Shown piece by piece: positions 8,927 through 16,486 of a stretch of DNA of 64,000 bases (its first letter is position 1; the number at the start of each line of letters is the position of its first letter). The stretch spans positions 1 through 64,000 of the forward strand of contig WRDO01000011.1 of NCBI GenBank assembly GCA_009779755.1, written 5' to 3'. The translations under genes and the position numbers were made by a program. This stretch comes from Defluviitaleaceae bacterium (GTDB taxonomy: Bacteria; Bacillota; Clostridia; Lachnospirales; WQUN01). The notes beneath the pieces are model-generated. The model saw only the letters and a program-made list of their open reading frames with translations, was not told the origin of the DNA and did no database searches.

Positions 8927-9176
8927 TAAATTTGCTCCTTAACCGGTCGAATACTTCCGTGCCCGAATATCGAAAATCAGATATAGACGCTTCATATTCG
9001 GCTTCATCTAACTTTGATTCAATATCGTCGGTTAAGTCAGCATATCTTTTCAAACTCATAACCACCATTGCACCATAACCATTTTTTGTAAGAAAAACGG
9101 GTTGGTCGTTTCCAATGCTTCTTTCAATTTCGGGAAATTTATTTCTCAAGTCCGATACGGGCCTAATTTGAATCAT
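8919..9176 (-). CDS. Phd/YefM-family antitoxin
   Basis: An 85-residue protein with the Phd/YefM N-terminal DNA-binding fold: IRPVSDLRNKFPEI, then QPVFLTKNGYGAMVVMSLKRY, which is the family signature. The acidic C-terminal part (ESKLDEAEYEAS) would wrap the partner toxin encoded downstream with an 8-nt overlap. These antitoxins repress their own promoter. The promoter at 9206-9234 contains AT-rich repeated ATATTAT(C) elements that could be the operator. Confidence 0.88.
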   Translation of the reverse strand: MIQIRPVSDLRNKFPEIERSIGNDQPVFLTKNGYGAMVVMSLKRYADLTDDIESKLDEAEYEASISDFRYSGTEVFDRLRSKFNG

Positions 9177-9205
9177 GATTTCACCCCATATTTTATATTA
9201 TCAAA

Positions 9206-9234
9206 ATATTATCTTTATTATATCATAAAGTCAA
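9206..9234 (-). promoter_or_regulatory. Promoter of the Phd/RelE pair
   Basis: On the minus strand TTGACT (9234-9229) and TAATAT (9211-9206) are 17 bp apart, about 30 nt upstream of the antitoxin start. ATATTATC-like half-sites overlap the -10 region and may bind the antitoxin. Confidence 0.6.
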
Positions 9235-9370
9235 GAAAGGAACGAAACAACACAAGAAGCAAACTTAACAGACAAGCTCCGCCCGTTCGCCGTCATTCGC
9301 GTTTTTCGTGAGACGCGCTTAGCCATATCGTACCCCGCGGGGATAACGTACGCGGGGATATAATAAATTA

Positions 9371-9769
9371 TTATGGATAATTATTTTTTACGTATTTTTT
9401 ACGTAACAGGTAGTCCATTGCTTTTTGGTGGGATTCGTGCCACGATGCCCATTCTTTGTAATGGCTGCATGGGAAATCGTTACATTCGCCGCAATGGTTT
9501 ATTTGTTTCTCGTTGCAGCATATGCGAAAATCTATTTCCCCGCATCCGCATTTCCAAAAGCAGTCATCCGTTATGTTCCAACAACCTTTGCACAGGGGGG
9601 ATTTTTTCATTACCGCTTCGGCACCTTCGTTTTCACCAATCCACCCCTGACTTTTAAACCATTCGACCAATAGTTCCGCCGCTTCTAAATCATGATTAAT
9701 TGTGACTTTATATTGGGCACATGCATTGCAATCGACCCCGCAAGCCGCAGTTTTATATTTATCGTTCAA
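9371..9769 (-). CDS. Cys-rich DUF3795-like protein
   Basis: A protein of about 132 residues carrying the DUF3795-type pattern: CGVDCNAC near the N-terminus, CKGC, then CFWKCGC, CC and HCGECNDFPC. The spacing suggests that metal, probably zinc, is bound. The function of the family is not established. I chose the TTG at 9769 because GGGAGG lies five bases upstream and it begins just after the stop of the upstream YdcF-like gene; longer in-frame ATG starts at 9808 or 9871 would overlap that gene. It is probably co-transcribed with the YdcF-like gene. Confidence 0.7.
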   Translation of the reverse strand: MNDKYKTAACGVDCNACAQYKVTINHDLEAAELLVEWFKSQGWIGENEGAEAVMKKSPLCKGCWNITDDCFWKCGCGEIDFRICCNEKQINHCGECNDFPCSHYKEWASWHESHQKAMDYLLRKKYVKNNYP

Positions 9770-9782
9770 TGTATCCTCCCGT

Positions 9783-10382
9783 TTATGGTAGAAAGGTCGG
9801 AATAACATCCTTGAAATATTGCCCGCATTTTTGCAATTCCGACATAACCGTTTGTATTCCGGAATCGTCATTGAACCAATTGTCTTTACGAATATCTCTG
9901 TTATCCACGGGACAAATTAAGAATTCCGTACCCGGATAAGCCCATGAATAGGACATTTGGCATCTTCTCGCATGAAATGATTTGCAACAAATAATAGCCT
10001 TTTTTATCGTTAGGCCAAGCGAATCGGTAACTGTTCTCGAATTAAATGCATTATCAACAGTACCCCGTTCGCCTGCATTTTTTTCTTCAAGAATGACTTT
10101 TTCATCAACGCCCGATTTCATTAAAACGTATTTCATAAAATCCCATTCCGTATCAAAATCCCCTCCATACAGTTCCTTTTTTGTTTTTGTACCCGTGAAG
10201 ACCCCTGTTTTTATACTATATTTACCTGACGGTAAAATATATGGAGCAAATCCATTGTGCCAAAGCGCTGCAGCCCTTTCCGACGGTTCGGGGAAAGACC
10301 CTCCGGGGATAAAAATAATGTCCGCATTTTCCGGTTCATTGTTTATAAAAATAAAATTTGAAATGTCTTTGATAATATCCAT
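9783..10382 (-). CDS. YdcF/DUF218-family protein
   Basis: A 199-residue protein with the DUF218 (YdcF/SanA-like) fold signature. It starts with a strand ending in IIFIPGG followed by S..P.ERA (residues ~19-34). A central acidic/Asn segment EEKNAGERGTVDNAFNSR matches the E-x-S-x-(N/D)-T-x-x-N region of the family, and KAIICCKSFHARRCQ matches the T..FH..R element. Some family members bind SAM and some act in envelope polysaccharide handling. Here no transmembrane segment is seen, so it is probably cytosolic. It lies 13 nt upstream of the DUF3795-like gene. Confidence 0.75.
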   Translation of the reverse strand: MDIIKDISNFIFINNEPENADIIFIPGGSFPEPSERAAALWHNGFAPYILPSGKYSIKTGVFTGTKTKKELYGGDFDTEWDFMKYVLMKSGVDEKVILEEKNAGERGTVDNAFNSRTVTDSLGLTIKKAIICCKSFHARRCQMSYSWAYPGTEFLICPVDNRDIRKDNWFNDDSGIQTVMSELQKCGQYFKDVIPTFLP

Positions 10383-10410
10383 ACCCTACTGCCCCATAAA
10401 TAAATTTTTA

Positions 10411-10459
10411 TTCGCTTGCTGTATAAATCATATCGCACTTTGACAGGTTTATTCGTCCA
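10411..10459. repeat. 49-bp repeat, copy 1 (upstream of the YdcF-like gene)
   Basis: This segment matches 11293-11341 at 41 of 49 positions without gaps. Each copy lies just upstream of a minus-strand gene (YdcF-like; phosphotransferase) and contains TATGAT on the minus strand, so it may be a duplicated promoter or leader. No convincing -35 is seen. Confidence 0.6.
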
Positions 10460-10521
10460 TGCGGGTTTAATATAAAAAAACATGTCTACGACTTGCTATA
10501 CAAAATATTTAATATATGTAC

Positions 10522-11247
10522 CTATACCCAATCATTAGCGTGTTTTCTTAGATGAGTCACCCAGTTTTGATAGTGAACACTGGGTTTTCCACGCTCGTCA
10601 GCTTCATTGCACCATATTTGAAGCCTGTCGGCGGTTTGTGTGATTATGTCCGTAGGGCATTTCATTCCATATGCTTCAAAGAACAAGCGTATGCGCCGAC
10701 GAGTATTTTCTTTATGTTTGGAAGGTTCATAATCATAACAAGATGTTAATACTGCGCTGAACAGAGTAAGTGTTAAATCCCAAGCGCGCGTACCGGGACA
10801 GGCTTGGCCAAAATCAAACATACCCGAAATGCGTTCATTGATTAACGCAAAATTCCAAATGGCAGCGTCACCATGACAAATCGTTTCATACATTTCTTCG
10901 GACTGTTGCGGATTTATCCAACCGCCTTTAATTGCTGTCGGAAGAAAATCTGCCGAGATGTCGTGCAACTTACGCACAAACTGTGCCATATCGCATATCG
11001 CTTGGTCTGAATGTAAACACGGATGGTCAAAGTCAAGTCCTGATTCTGCGGTTTCCCCTAAAACGTAAGAAAGTATTTCTCGTCCTTGTTCATCTATTCC
11101 AAGAAAACGCGGAATTCCTACCATACCCGCTTTTTCTAAAAATTGTAAATACGAATGTAAAAGCGGATGACCTTTAACTTTTCTGCGAACTGTATCGCCT
11201 GTTTTAACAACATGATTCATAGTTCCGCCCAAAATAATTTCTTCCAA
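10522..11247 (-). CDS. Aminoglycoside phosphotransferase-family kinase
   Basis: About 241 residues with the APH/choline-kinase fold. The N-terminal EEIILGGTMNHVVKTGDTVRR is the P-loop-like segment of this family. The catalytic loop is HGDAAIWNF, where Asp is the base and Asn binds Mg, followed by the MFDFGQACPGTRAWDLTLTL metal-binding Asp segment. Such kinases phosphorylate antibiotics, sugars or other small alcohols; the substrate is unknown. I place the start at TTG 11247, with AAGGAG 11 bases upstream (an ATT is 8 bases away). The in-frame ATG codons at 11313 and 11304 lie in a 49-bp repeat that is non-coding in front of the YdcF-like gene, which argues against them. Confidence 0.72.
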   Translation of the reverse strand: MEEIILGGTMNHVVKTGDTVRRKVKGHPLLHSYLQFLEKAGMVGIPRFLGIDEQGREILSYVLGETAESGLDFDHPCLHSDQAICDMAQFVRKLHDISADFLPTAIKGGWINPQQSEEMYETICHGDAAIWNFALINERISGMFDFGQACPGTRAWDLTLTLFSAVLTSCYDYEPSKHKENTRRRIRLFFEAYGMKCPTDIITQTADRLQIWCNEADERGKPSVHYQNWVTHLRKHANDWV

Positions 11248-11292
11248 AATAAATCTGACTCCTTCTATAAACTTCACAAAATATAGATTCTG

Positions 11293-11341
11293 TTCGCTTG
11301 CCATACAAATCATAACACAATTTAACAGGTTTATTCATCCA
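11293..11341. repeat. 49-bp repeat, copy 2 (upstream of the phosphotransferase)
   Basis: 84% identical to 10411-10459 over 49 bp, same orientation. Both copies include ACAGGTTTATTC and the AAATCATA box. Its position ahead of a second gene suggests a shared control region or tandem duplication of an older gene unit. Confidence 0.6.
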
Positions 11342-11378
11342 AGTTACTTTTTATATTTTTTTTCCACGTCTCTGCATA

Positions 11379-11557
11379 CCTCGGTGGGTGAGGGAACTCC
11401 CACGGAGCGATTGGCAAAATCGGGCACATGGCGGCGAAGGGCGCGGATTAGTGGTTGGCGTCGGGTGCTTGCAACCGACGCAACCACTTCCGCGACCGAG
11501 CCGACAGGTGCCCGATTTTGTCACAAGCGACGGGGGACGTTCCCTCGCCCGCCGAGG
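11379..11557. repeat. 179-nt long imperfect hairpin element
   Basis: The whole segment folds back on itself. The outer arms 11379-11397 and 11539-11557 pair over 19 bp, with the only two deviations being G-U. A second 15-bp stem pairs GGCAAAATCGGGCAC with GTGCCCGATTTTGTC. An apical hairpin pairs GTGGTTGGCGTCGG with CCGACGCAACCAC around one bulge. It fills most of the 394-base gap between the phosphotransferase start and the glnQ-like stop. It could be a MITE-like repeat or a structured RNA; no open frame with a ribosome binding site lies in it. The rest of the gap shows nothing else. Confidence 0.7.
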
Positions 11558-11641
11558 AGTGGGGAATACCGTTTGCAAACCTTCACACCACGGGGAATGG
11601 ACAACAACGTTTACAAAAATATGTAATCTGCAACACTTTAC

Positions 11642-12370
11642 TTACAGCACCTTCGCAAGAAAATCCTTCAACCGCAAACTTTGCGGATTTTCGAAAAACG
11701 CCGTCGGCTCGTTTTGCTCCACGATTACGCCTTCGTCCATAAACAAAATACGGTTGCCCACTTCCCGCGCAAAATTCATTTCGTGGGTAACCATAACCAT
11801 GGTCATGCCTTCGTCGGCGAGTTCGCGGATGAGTTCGAGCACCTCGCCCACCATTTCGGGGTCGAGTGCGCTGGTAGGTTCGTCGAACAACATGACACGC
11901 GGTTCCATAGCCAACGCGCGTACGATAGCGACGCGTTGTTTTTGCCCGCCGGAAAGGGTGGAGGGGTAATTATCGGTTTTATCGGAAAGCCCGATGCGCT
12001 CCAGCAAACGTTTCGCCGTCGTTAGGGCATCCGATTTGGACGCTTTTTTTAGTGTAACAGGAGCCAGCGTAATATTTTCGATAACCGAAAGGTGGGGGAA
12101 AAGGTTAAACTGTTGGAAAACCATACCGATCTTTTGGCGGAAGAAATTCAACGCCTTGCCGCGGTTGTGAGCGGCGATCTTTTCCCCTTCGAACCATATC
12201 TCGCCGCGGGTTGGGGCTTCCAGCAGGTTAAGGCAGCGCAGGAAGGTACTTTTCCCGCTGCCCGAGGGGCCTATGACGACAACCTTTTCCCCGCGTTCGA
12301 TTTCCTCATCGATGCCGCGCAGTACGTGCAGGCCGTCGAATTCCTTATGTAACCCCGCTACCTTAATCAT
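11642..12370 (-). CDS. Polar amino-acid ABC transporter, ATP-binding subunit
   Basis: A 242-residue ABC ATPase of the GlnQ/HisP type. Walker A is GPSGSGKST (residues ~34-42), the Q loop is QQFNLFPH, the signature LSGGQKQR, Walker B VMLFDEP, and the switch His is in VTHEMNFA. Length and motifs match amino-acid importers. Its ATG overlaps the permease stop by 4 nt (ATGA), so translation is coupled. It forms a complete importer with the permease and binding protein upstream. Confidence 0.93.
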   Translation of the reverse strand: MIKVAGLHKEFDGLHVLRGIDEEIERGEKVVVIGPSGSGKSTFLRCLNLLEAPTRGEIWFEGEKIAAHNRGKALNFFRQKIGMVFQQFNLFPHLSVIENITLAPVTLKKASKSDALTTAKRLLERIGLSDKTDNYPSTLSGGQKQRVAIVRALAMEPRVMLFDEPTSALDPEMVGEVLELIRELADEGMTMVMVTHEMNFAREVGNRILFMDEGVIVEQNEPTAFFENPQSLRLKDFLAKVL

Positions 12371-13140
12371 GCCGTGCCACCCCGTTTAAACAAACCGAAT
12401 AGCGAACCTTTGCGGTCGATGTTTTTGACGATGGGGCGTTCGCTCTTTTTAAGCCTTTTTTCCATTTTGCTTACGAGGAATTCGAGGAAGATAACCAAAG
12501 TGAGGTATGCCGCTGCTACGAAGATGAGGGGGGATTGGTCGTAGGTGAGCCCGCGGATGACGTTGCCCGCGCGGGTGATGTCCATGACGCCGATGACGCC
12601 CATTATCGACGTTTCCTTTAGCAGGGAAATAAATTCGTTGCCCAGGGCAGGCAGACTGTTTTTGATGGCTTGGGGCATGATGATGCGGCGCATGGTTTGC
12701 GGCGCGCTTAGGCCGAGACTACGCCCCGCTTCGGTCTGCCCCTTTTCCACACTTAATATGCCGCCCCGGAAAACCTCCGCCACATACGCCCCGGAGTTGA
12801 TCCCGAAGGCGACGATGGCCGTTAATATGAGGTTCCGCGAGGCGGCAAAGATGATAAAGTTCATGATCATGATTTGGACCATCATGGGGATACCGCGTAT
12901 CGCCGTGACGTATATTTTTACCAGGGCGTTGGGGATTTTTAAAATGATGGGCGGTTTGCCCGCGGTATCGTGGGACACGCGCACCACGGCGATCATAAAG
13001 CCGATGACGATCCCGATTAACAGGGCGAAAAAGGTAATGACGAGCGTGTTTTGCAAACCCGTGACCCACAGCCGCCAACGGTCGTGGGTAATGAATACGC
13101 GGGTTACGATATCGGCGATATTTTCAAACACGCTCGCCAT
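12367..13140 (-). CDS. Polar amino-acid ABC transporter, permease subunit
   Basis: A 257-residue GlnP/HisM-type permease with about five transmembrane helices. The coupling EAA-like loop [26 protein letters not shown] is centred near residue 150 (shown in part by [16 protein letters not shown]). It sits in the inner membrane as part of a dimer over which the ATPase works. The C-terminal basic tail after the last helix is a little longer than usual. It starts 8 nt after the binding-protein stop with a weak ribosome binding site. Confidence 0.92.
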   Translation of the reverse strand: MASVFENIADIVTRVFITHDRWRLWVTGLQNTLVITFFALLIGIVIGFMIAVVRVSHDTAGKPPIILKIPNALVKIYVTAIRGIPMMVQIMIMNFIIFAASRNLILTAIVAFGINSGAYVAEVFRGGILSVEKGQTEAGRSLGLSAPQTMRRIIMPQAIKNSLPALGNEFISLLKETSIMGVIGVMDITRAGNVIRGLTYDQSPLIFVAAAYLTLVIFLEFLVSKMEKRLKKSERPIVKNIDRKGSLFGLFKRGGTA

Positions 13141-13148
13141 TGGTTATT

Positions 13149-13943
13149 TTAACGGACCGGGACGATGACGCTCTGGCCCGATAGGAAATATTCTTGGGTG
13201 AAGTCCACTTGTTGGCGCCGCTCCGCGTTGACGGTCATACCCGCCATGCCAAAATCGACTTGCCCTGTTTGCACCGCCGCGATGATGCCGTTAAAGTCCA
13301 TATCCATTATCGTTATGGAATAGCCCAGCAAATCGCCTATAGCGCGTGCTAAATCGGGGTCGATGCCCACGATTTCGGTGCCTTCAAAGAATTCGAAAGG
13401 CTCAAACCCGGCGCTGGTCCCCATAATTAACGTACCGTTGGGGTGTGTGGTACCCGGCGGCGACACGTAGCGGGACGCGTTGGGTTCGTTGTGAATCCAA
13501 TAGTCCATGATGCCGTACAGGGTGCCGTTGGCTCGCAGGGTGTCGAGCGCTTGGTTGAACAAAGCGACGTACGGGCTGCCGAGGGGGAAGGAGATACCGT
13601 AGCCCTCCCGCGTAAGCAATTCATCCAATTGTCGGATACGCCCCGCGTTGCGGTCGACGAAATTCCTCGCCGGTTCCGAGTCCATGATGAGCGCGTCCAC
13701 ATCGCCCGCCAAAAGCGCCAGTACGGCGTCCGCGGGTTGGTCGTAGGGGATGATTGTCGCTTGGGGGAAGTTGTTGACGGCATAGTCATGCCCGGTGGTG
13801 CCCAGCTGTACGCCGATGCGTACGCCCGATTCGGCCAGATCGGCCAAGGTGTTGACTTCTACCGCGTCGTTATTTTTTCCGCACGCGGCAAGGAAGAGGA
13901 TGGCTGTGATTACAGCCAACAAGTAGAACGGGTTTCGCTTCAT
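13149..13943 (-). CDS. Amino-acid ABC transporter substrate-binding lipoprotein, circularly permuted
   Basis: A 264-residue lipoprotein with lipobox LAAC (Cys21). Residues ~35-150 match the segment that normally forms the second half of SBP_bac_3 proteins: GVRIGVQLGTTGHDYA, then DALIMDSEPARNFV and ALDTLRANGTLYGIM. Residues ~165-264 match what is normally the first half: GTSAGFEPFEFFEG, GIDPDLARAIGDLLGY, MDFNGIIAAVQTGQVDFGMAGMT in three consecutive blocks, and VDFTQEYF. The protein ends where a normal protein would cross the hinge. So the two halves are swapped relative to the usual order. The ATG at 13943 has GGAGG five bases upstream. It heads the importer operon and probably captures a polar amino acid outside the membrane. 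Confidence 0.85.
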   Translation of the reverse strand: MKRNPFYLLAVITAILFLAACGKNNDAVEVNTLADLAESGVRIGVQLGTTGHDYAVNNFPQATIIPYDQPADAVLALLAGDVDALIMDSEPARNFVDRNAGRIRQLDELLTREGYGISFPLGSPYVALFNQALDTLRANGTLYGIMDYWIHNEPNASRYVSPPGTTHPNGTLIMGTSAGFEPFEFFEGTEIVGIDPDLARAIGDLLGYSITIMDMDFNGIIAAVQTGQVDFGMAGMTVNAERRQQVDFTQEYFLSGQSVIVPVR

Positions 13944-14026
13944 AATATCCTCCATTTCGATCCCGCGCGAAACGAATAGCGCAAGGTATCGCGTATAGCG
14001 AATGTTCTCATCCGCTTAATTGGGCG

Positions 14027-14055
14027 ATTATAGGGGATAGCCGGATGAAATGCAA
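14027..14055 (-). promoter_or_regulatory. Promoter of the amino-acid ABC operon
   Basis: On the minus strand TTGCAT (14055-14050) and TATAAT (14032-14027) are 17 bp apart, leaving a leader of roughly 75 nt before the binding-protein ATG. The remaining part of the 348-base gap 13944-14291 holds the cupin promoter and nothing else I can identify. Confidence 0.65.
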
Positions 14056-14236
14056 AGGATAACTTTTTCGCAAATTGCGAAGGATTATCGGATGATACAA
14101 ATGACGGTGCGGATTTGTTTCGTTTTCCGTTAAAATTTTGCTTTTGTTAATTTTTACTTGCAGGCGGGTTTGTGAAGTATTTTTGGTTTAGCGCGATATT
14201 ATAGCTGTATATCGTTTGATTTGCTAAACATTTTGT

Positions 14237-14265
14237 TTGACAGGCGAAGCGGTAAGGGGCAAAAT
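14237..14265 (+). promoter_or_regulatory. Promoter of the cupin gene
   Basis: TTGACA (14237-14242) and CAAAAT (14260-14265) are 17 bp apart. The consensus -35 and short leader, with AAAGGAG starting about 12 nt after the -10, fit the gene at 14292. Confidence 0.5.
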
Positions 14266-14291
14266 AAACTTATAAAGAAAGGAGCGTCACC

Positions 14292-14657
14292 ATGATACGT
14301 AAACAAGAACAACAGCGAACCTTTACCCGCGGTACCGGTGTGGAAATCCGCGTGCTGGCGGAGCCGGACGAAATGTTTGAAGCGGGCCGTCTGTACGCCT
14401 GCATCACGGTTGAACCGGGGGCGTCGTTGGATTTGCATCGGCACGAGGAGGAAATGGAATCTTTCTATGTAGCCAAGGGAATGTGCCGTGTGCGGGACAA
14501 TGAAACCGACGCCGTCCTGCGCGAAGGGGACATGTTGATCACCCCCGACGGCCAAACCCATGCCGTATATAACGAAAGCGACGAGCCCGCGGAGCTCATC
14601 GCTTTGATTGTCAGCCGTAAACAGGGGGTAAACGGGAAGAGCGTGCCGCTTACGTAA
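14292..14657 (+). CDS. Small cupin protein (WbuC-like)
   Basis: A 121-residue single-domain cupin. The first motif, LHRHEEEMESFYVAKG, is at about residues 46-61 and supplies two His and a Glu for metal. The second motif, GDMLITPDGQTHAVYN, follows at about 82-97 with a third His. The short length and N-terminal extension resemble WbuC-like cupins, which are often near surface-sugar genes. No sugar genes are adjacent here, so the role is unknown. The ATG follows AAAGGAG at ideal spacing. Confidence 0.82.
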   Translation: MIRKQEQQRTFTRGTGVEIRVLAEPDEMFEAGRLYACITVEPGASLDLHRHEEEMESFYVAKGMCRVRDNETDAVLREGDMLITPDGQTHAVYNESDEPAELIALIVSRKQGVNGKSVPLT

Positions 14658-14666
14658 CGGATGCCG

Positions 14667-14828
14667 TTACCGTTTGGCGTTGCGTCCGAGGCTTTGCTTA
14701 TGGATTTGTTTGTTTTGTTCCGCGTTTTGGACCTTTGTGCCGTCGGTTTCCGAAAACAGCATGTCTTTGGTGGCTTCGAGCGTGCCAACGTTGCCTTTGG
14801 GTGGGATTGGGGGGTTGTTGTTTGACAT
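14667..14828 (-). CDS. Small hydrophilic protein of 53 residues
   Basis: An open frame of 53 codons beginning MSNNNPPIPPKGNVGTLEAT and ending SLGRNAKR. GGAGG lies seven bases before the ATG at 14828, which argues that it is translated. The product is hydrophilic, rich in Asn, Lys and Gln, without membrane or signal segments. Its composition resembles small spore-associated or intrinsically disordered proteins, but I do not recognise a family. It converges with the cupin gene, stop codons 9 nt apart. Confidence 0.6.
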   Translation of the reverse strand: MSNNNPPIPPKGNVGTLEATKDMLFSETDGTKVQNAEQNKQIHKQSLGRNAKR

Positions 14829-15115
14829 GGATTGCCTCCCGTGGGAATGTTTTTCGTAGTATGCGTAGGAATGGGGAGAGTTATGCGGTTAGGGAAAAAT
14901 TAAACTTTGAAATTGGGAAACGATTGATTTTATTGAAAAGTCGTTTTTTTGGATTGGAACAAGAAACGTATTTTTCATTGGCGTAATTTTAATAAAATGA
15001 CGAACCGAAGCAAAATAGGTTTCAACCATAAAAAATAATAACAACAGCGATAATTAACAATATTGTTAACAATAAAATATCAATTAATTAATATGAATAT
15101 TAAAACATCAACACG
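14829..15115. other. Intergenic stretch without recognised features
   Basis: These 287 bases grow AT-rich toward the toxin gene. I see no ribosome binding site with an open frame on either strand and no strong hairpin. The stretch should hold the promoter for the 53-codon gene at its left end. Confidence 0.5.
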
Positions 15116-15502
15116 CTACCATAAACGCATAACATCATATTTCCGCACATTTTTATCCGCCGATATAAACGCCATATTTTCTGACATTGCCGCAGCAATC
15201 AACAACCTGTCGAAGGGGTCGCGGTGATGGTACGGTAATATTTCAACTTTACAAATATGATTTGGCTCGACGTTTAACAATTCGAATCCGCTTGCTGTAA
15301 CTTCATCCAAAAATTCTGCAGCGCTGCACAACGTCTTTTTGTTGCGCTCGAGGCTGCGCTTGATGGCGATTTCCCATGCGGAAACAATGCTGACGAATAT
15401 TCGGTTTATATTGTTTTCGATAACCGCTTTCGCTTTCGGGGATAATTCGGGACTACCCTCAAAGTACCAAAACGCGGTATGTGTGTCCAATAAATACCGC
15501 AT
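15116..15502 (-). CDS. PIN-domain toxin (VapC-like)
   Basis: A 128-residue PIN-domain ribonuclease. The acidic active-site residues appear in order: LLDTHTAFW (Asp6), SAWEIAIK (Glu), DPFDRLLIAAA (Asp pair) and ISADKNVRKYDV (last Asp). The last family feature FD RLL is well conserved. PIN toxins cut tRNA, rRNA or mRNA. The start overlaps the antitoxin stop by 1 nt, which is typical of a coupled toxin-antitoxin operon. Confidence 0.88.
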   Translation of the reverse strand: MRYLLDTHTAFWYFEGSPELSPKAKAVIENNINRIFVSIVSAWEIAIKRSLERNKKTLCSAAEFLDEVTASGFELLNVEPNHICKVEILPYHHRDPFDRLLIAAAMSENMAFISADKNVRKYDVMRLW

Positions 15503-15759
15503 TACATATATTCCTCGAAATCGTTTATCGGGTCATCAAAACCTTCGGGCAGGGTATATTTATCTTTCCATACACCATAGCGCGAGGGGCGTTGCGTATC
15601 CGATACGCCAAAAGTAAAAGGCAAATCGTTAGTTTTTACTGTTTGGCGGAGAAATAAGTTAACTGCCGTAGATAAATCCAAGCCGATGGATTCGAAGACT
15701 TGTTGCGCTTGGGTTTTTAGGGTCGCGTCGGTTCTTACGTTAATGGTCGTTGTTGCCAT
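15502..15759 (-). CDS. RelB/DinJ-family antitoxin
   Basis: An 85-residue ribbon-helix-helix protein: TTTINVRTDATLKTQAQQVF and GLDLSTAVNLFLRQTV are the RelB/DinJ signature. The C-terminal half is acidic (EGFDDPINDFEEYM) and should bind the toxin. The ATG at 15759 follows AAGGAGG; the longer in-frame start at 15792 lacks a site. RelB/DinJ antitoxins usually accompany RelE/YafQ toxins, while here the partner is a PIN nuclease. Confidence 0.87.
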   Translation of the reverse strand: MATTTINVRTDATLKTQAQQVFESIGLDLSTAVNLFLRQTVKTNDLPFTFGVSDTQRPSRYGVWKDKYTLPEGFDDPINDFEEYM

Positions 15760-15813
15760 GTTAACACCTCCTTGTTTATTATCGTAACACAAATTAAGTA
15801 CATTGTCATCAAA

Positions 15814-15837
15814 GTAATCATTTAACTGTAATCATTT
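15814..15837. promoter_or_regulatory. Direct-repeat operator candidate
   Basis: GTAATCATTT occurs at 15814-15823 and again at 15828-15837, 14 bp apart, the second copy running into the -35 of the HicAB promoter. This spacing suits a toxin-antitoxin repressor and lies between two divergent toxin-antitoxin operons. Confidence 0.5.
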
Positions 15838-15865
15838 GACGCCATATATGACGTTGTTATATATT
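15836..15865 (+). promoter_or_regulatory. Promoter of hicAB
   Basis: TTGACG (15836-15841) and TATATT (15860-15865) are 18 bp apart, about 28 nt upstream of the hicA start codon. Confidence 0.5.
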
Positions 15866-15893
15866 TATATTATTACACAAAGGAGGATGTCAT

Positions 15894-16136
15894 TTGAACA
15901 AACGTGATAAACAATTGCAAACCATACGAAACAATCCAAAGGATGTTAAATTCAAAACCATACAAAATATATTATTAAACCTTGGTTTTACGGAAACCGT
16001 ACCCCGCGGCGGGTCGAGCCATTATACGTATCATAAAAGTATTTATAGAATCACGATCCCCAAGGACAACCCTGTCAACGGCATTTATATAAGACAAGTC
16101 ATTAAAATCCTCGATGCATTGGAGGCAAATCAATGA
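15894..16136 (+). CDS. hicA: HicA-family mRNA interferase toxin
   Basis: An 80-residue HicA protein. The double-stranded-RNA-binding-like fold is visible as KFKTIQNILLNLGFTE, then RGGSSHYTYHK with the catalytic His, and ITIPKDNPVNGIYIRQVIKIL. HicA toxins cut mRNA in translation-independent fashion and are held in check by HicB. The TTG start at 15894 is set by AAGGAGG seven bases upstream; the nearby ATG at 15887 is out of frame. It overlaps hicB by 4 nt. Confidence 0.9.
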   Translation: MNKRDKQLQTIRNNPKDVKFKTIQNILLNLGFTETVPRGGSSHYTYHKSIYRITIPKDNPVNGIYIRQVIKILDALEANQ

Positions 16137-16483
16137 AAAATTTACAATATTATATGGATTTGAAATACCCCTTCACATTGGAACAAGACGAAGATGGGAG
16201 CTATCTTATTATATACCCCGACTTACCCGGATGTATGACTTGCGGGTCAACGATTGAAGAAGCCATCAAAATGGGTACAGATGCAAAACAATGTTGGATA
16301 GAATCCGCATTGCATGACAATGATTTTATCCCCGAACCGCGAACAGCGGAAGAATACCCAAATAATTTTAAATTGCGTTTACCAAAATCCTTATACAAAC
16401 AACTTGCAAACAACGCAAACGCGGAGGGAGTAAGCATGAACCAATATTGTTTATACCTGCTAAGTGAAAGAGCGGTGAGTTGA
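16133..16483 (+). CDS. hicB: HicB-family antitoxin
   Basis: A 116-residue HicB protein with the partial RNase-H-like domain: YPFTLEQDEDGSYLIIYPDLPGC and CGSTIEEAIKMGTDAKQCW are family hallmarks. The C-terminal segment FKLRLPKSLYKQLANNANAEGVSMNQY looks like a ribbon-helix-helix DNA-binding tail. It neutralises HicA and represses the operon. It overlaps hicA by 4 nt. The helicase gene begins 3 nt after its stop, an unusually tight link. Confidence 0.9.
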   Translation: MKNLQYYMDLKYPFTLEQDEDGSYLIIYPDLPGCMTCGSTIEEAIKMGTDAKQCWIESALHDNDFIPEPRTAEEYPNNFKLRLPKSLYKQLANNANAEGVSMNQYCLYLLSERAVS

Positions 16484-16486
16484 TAA

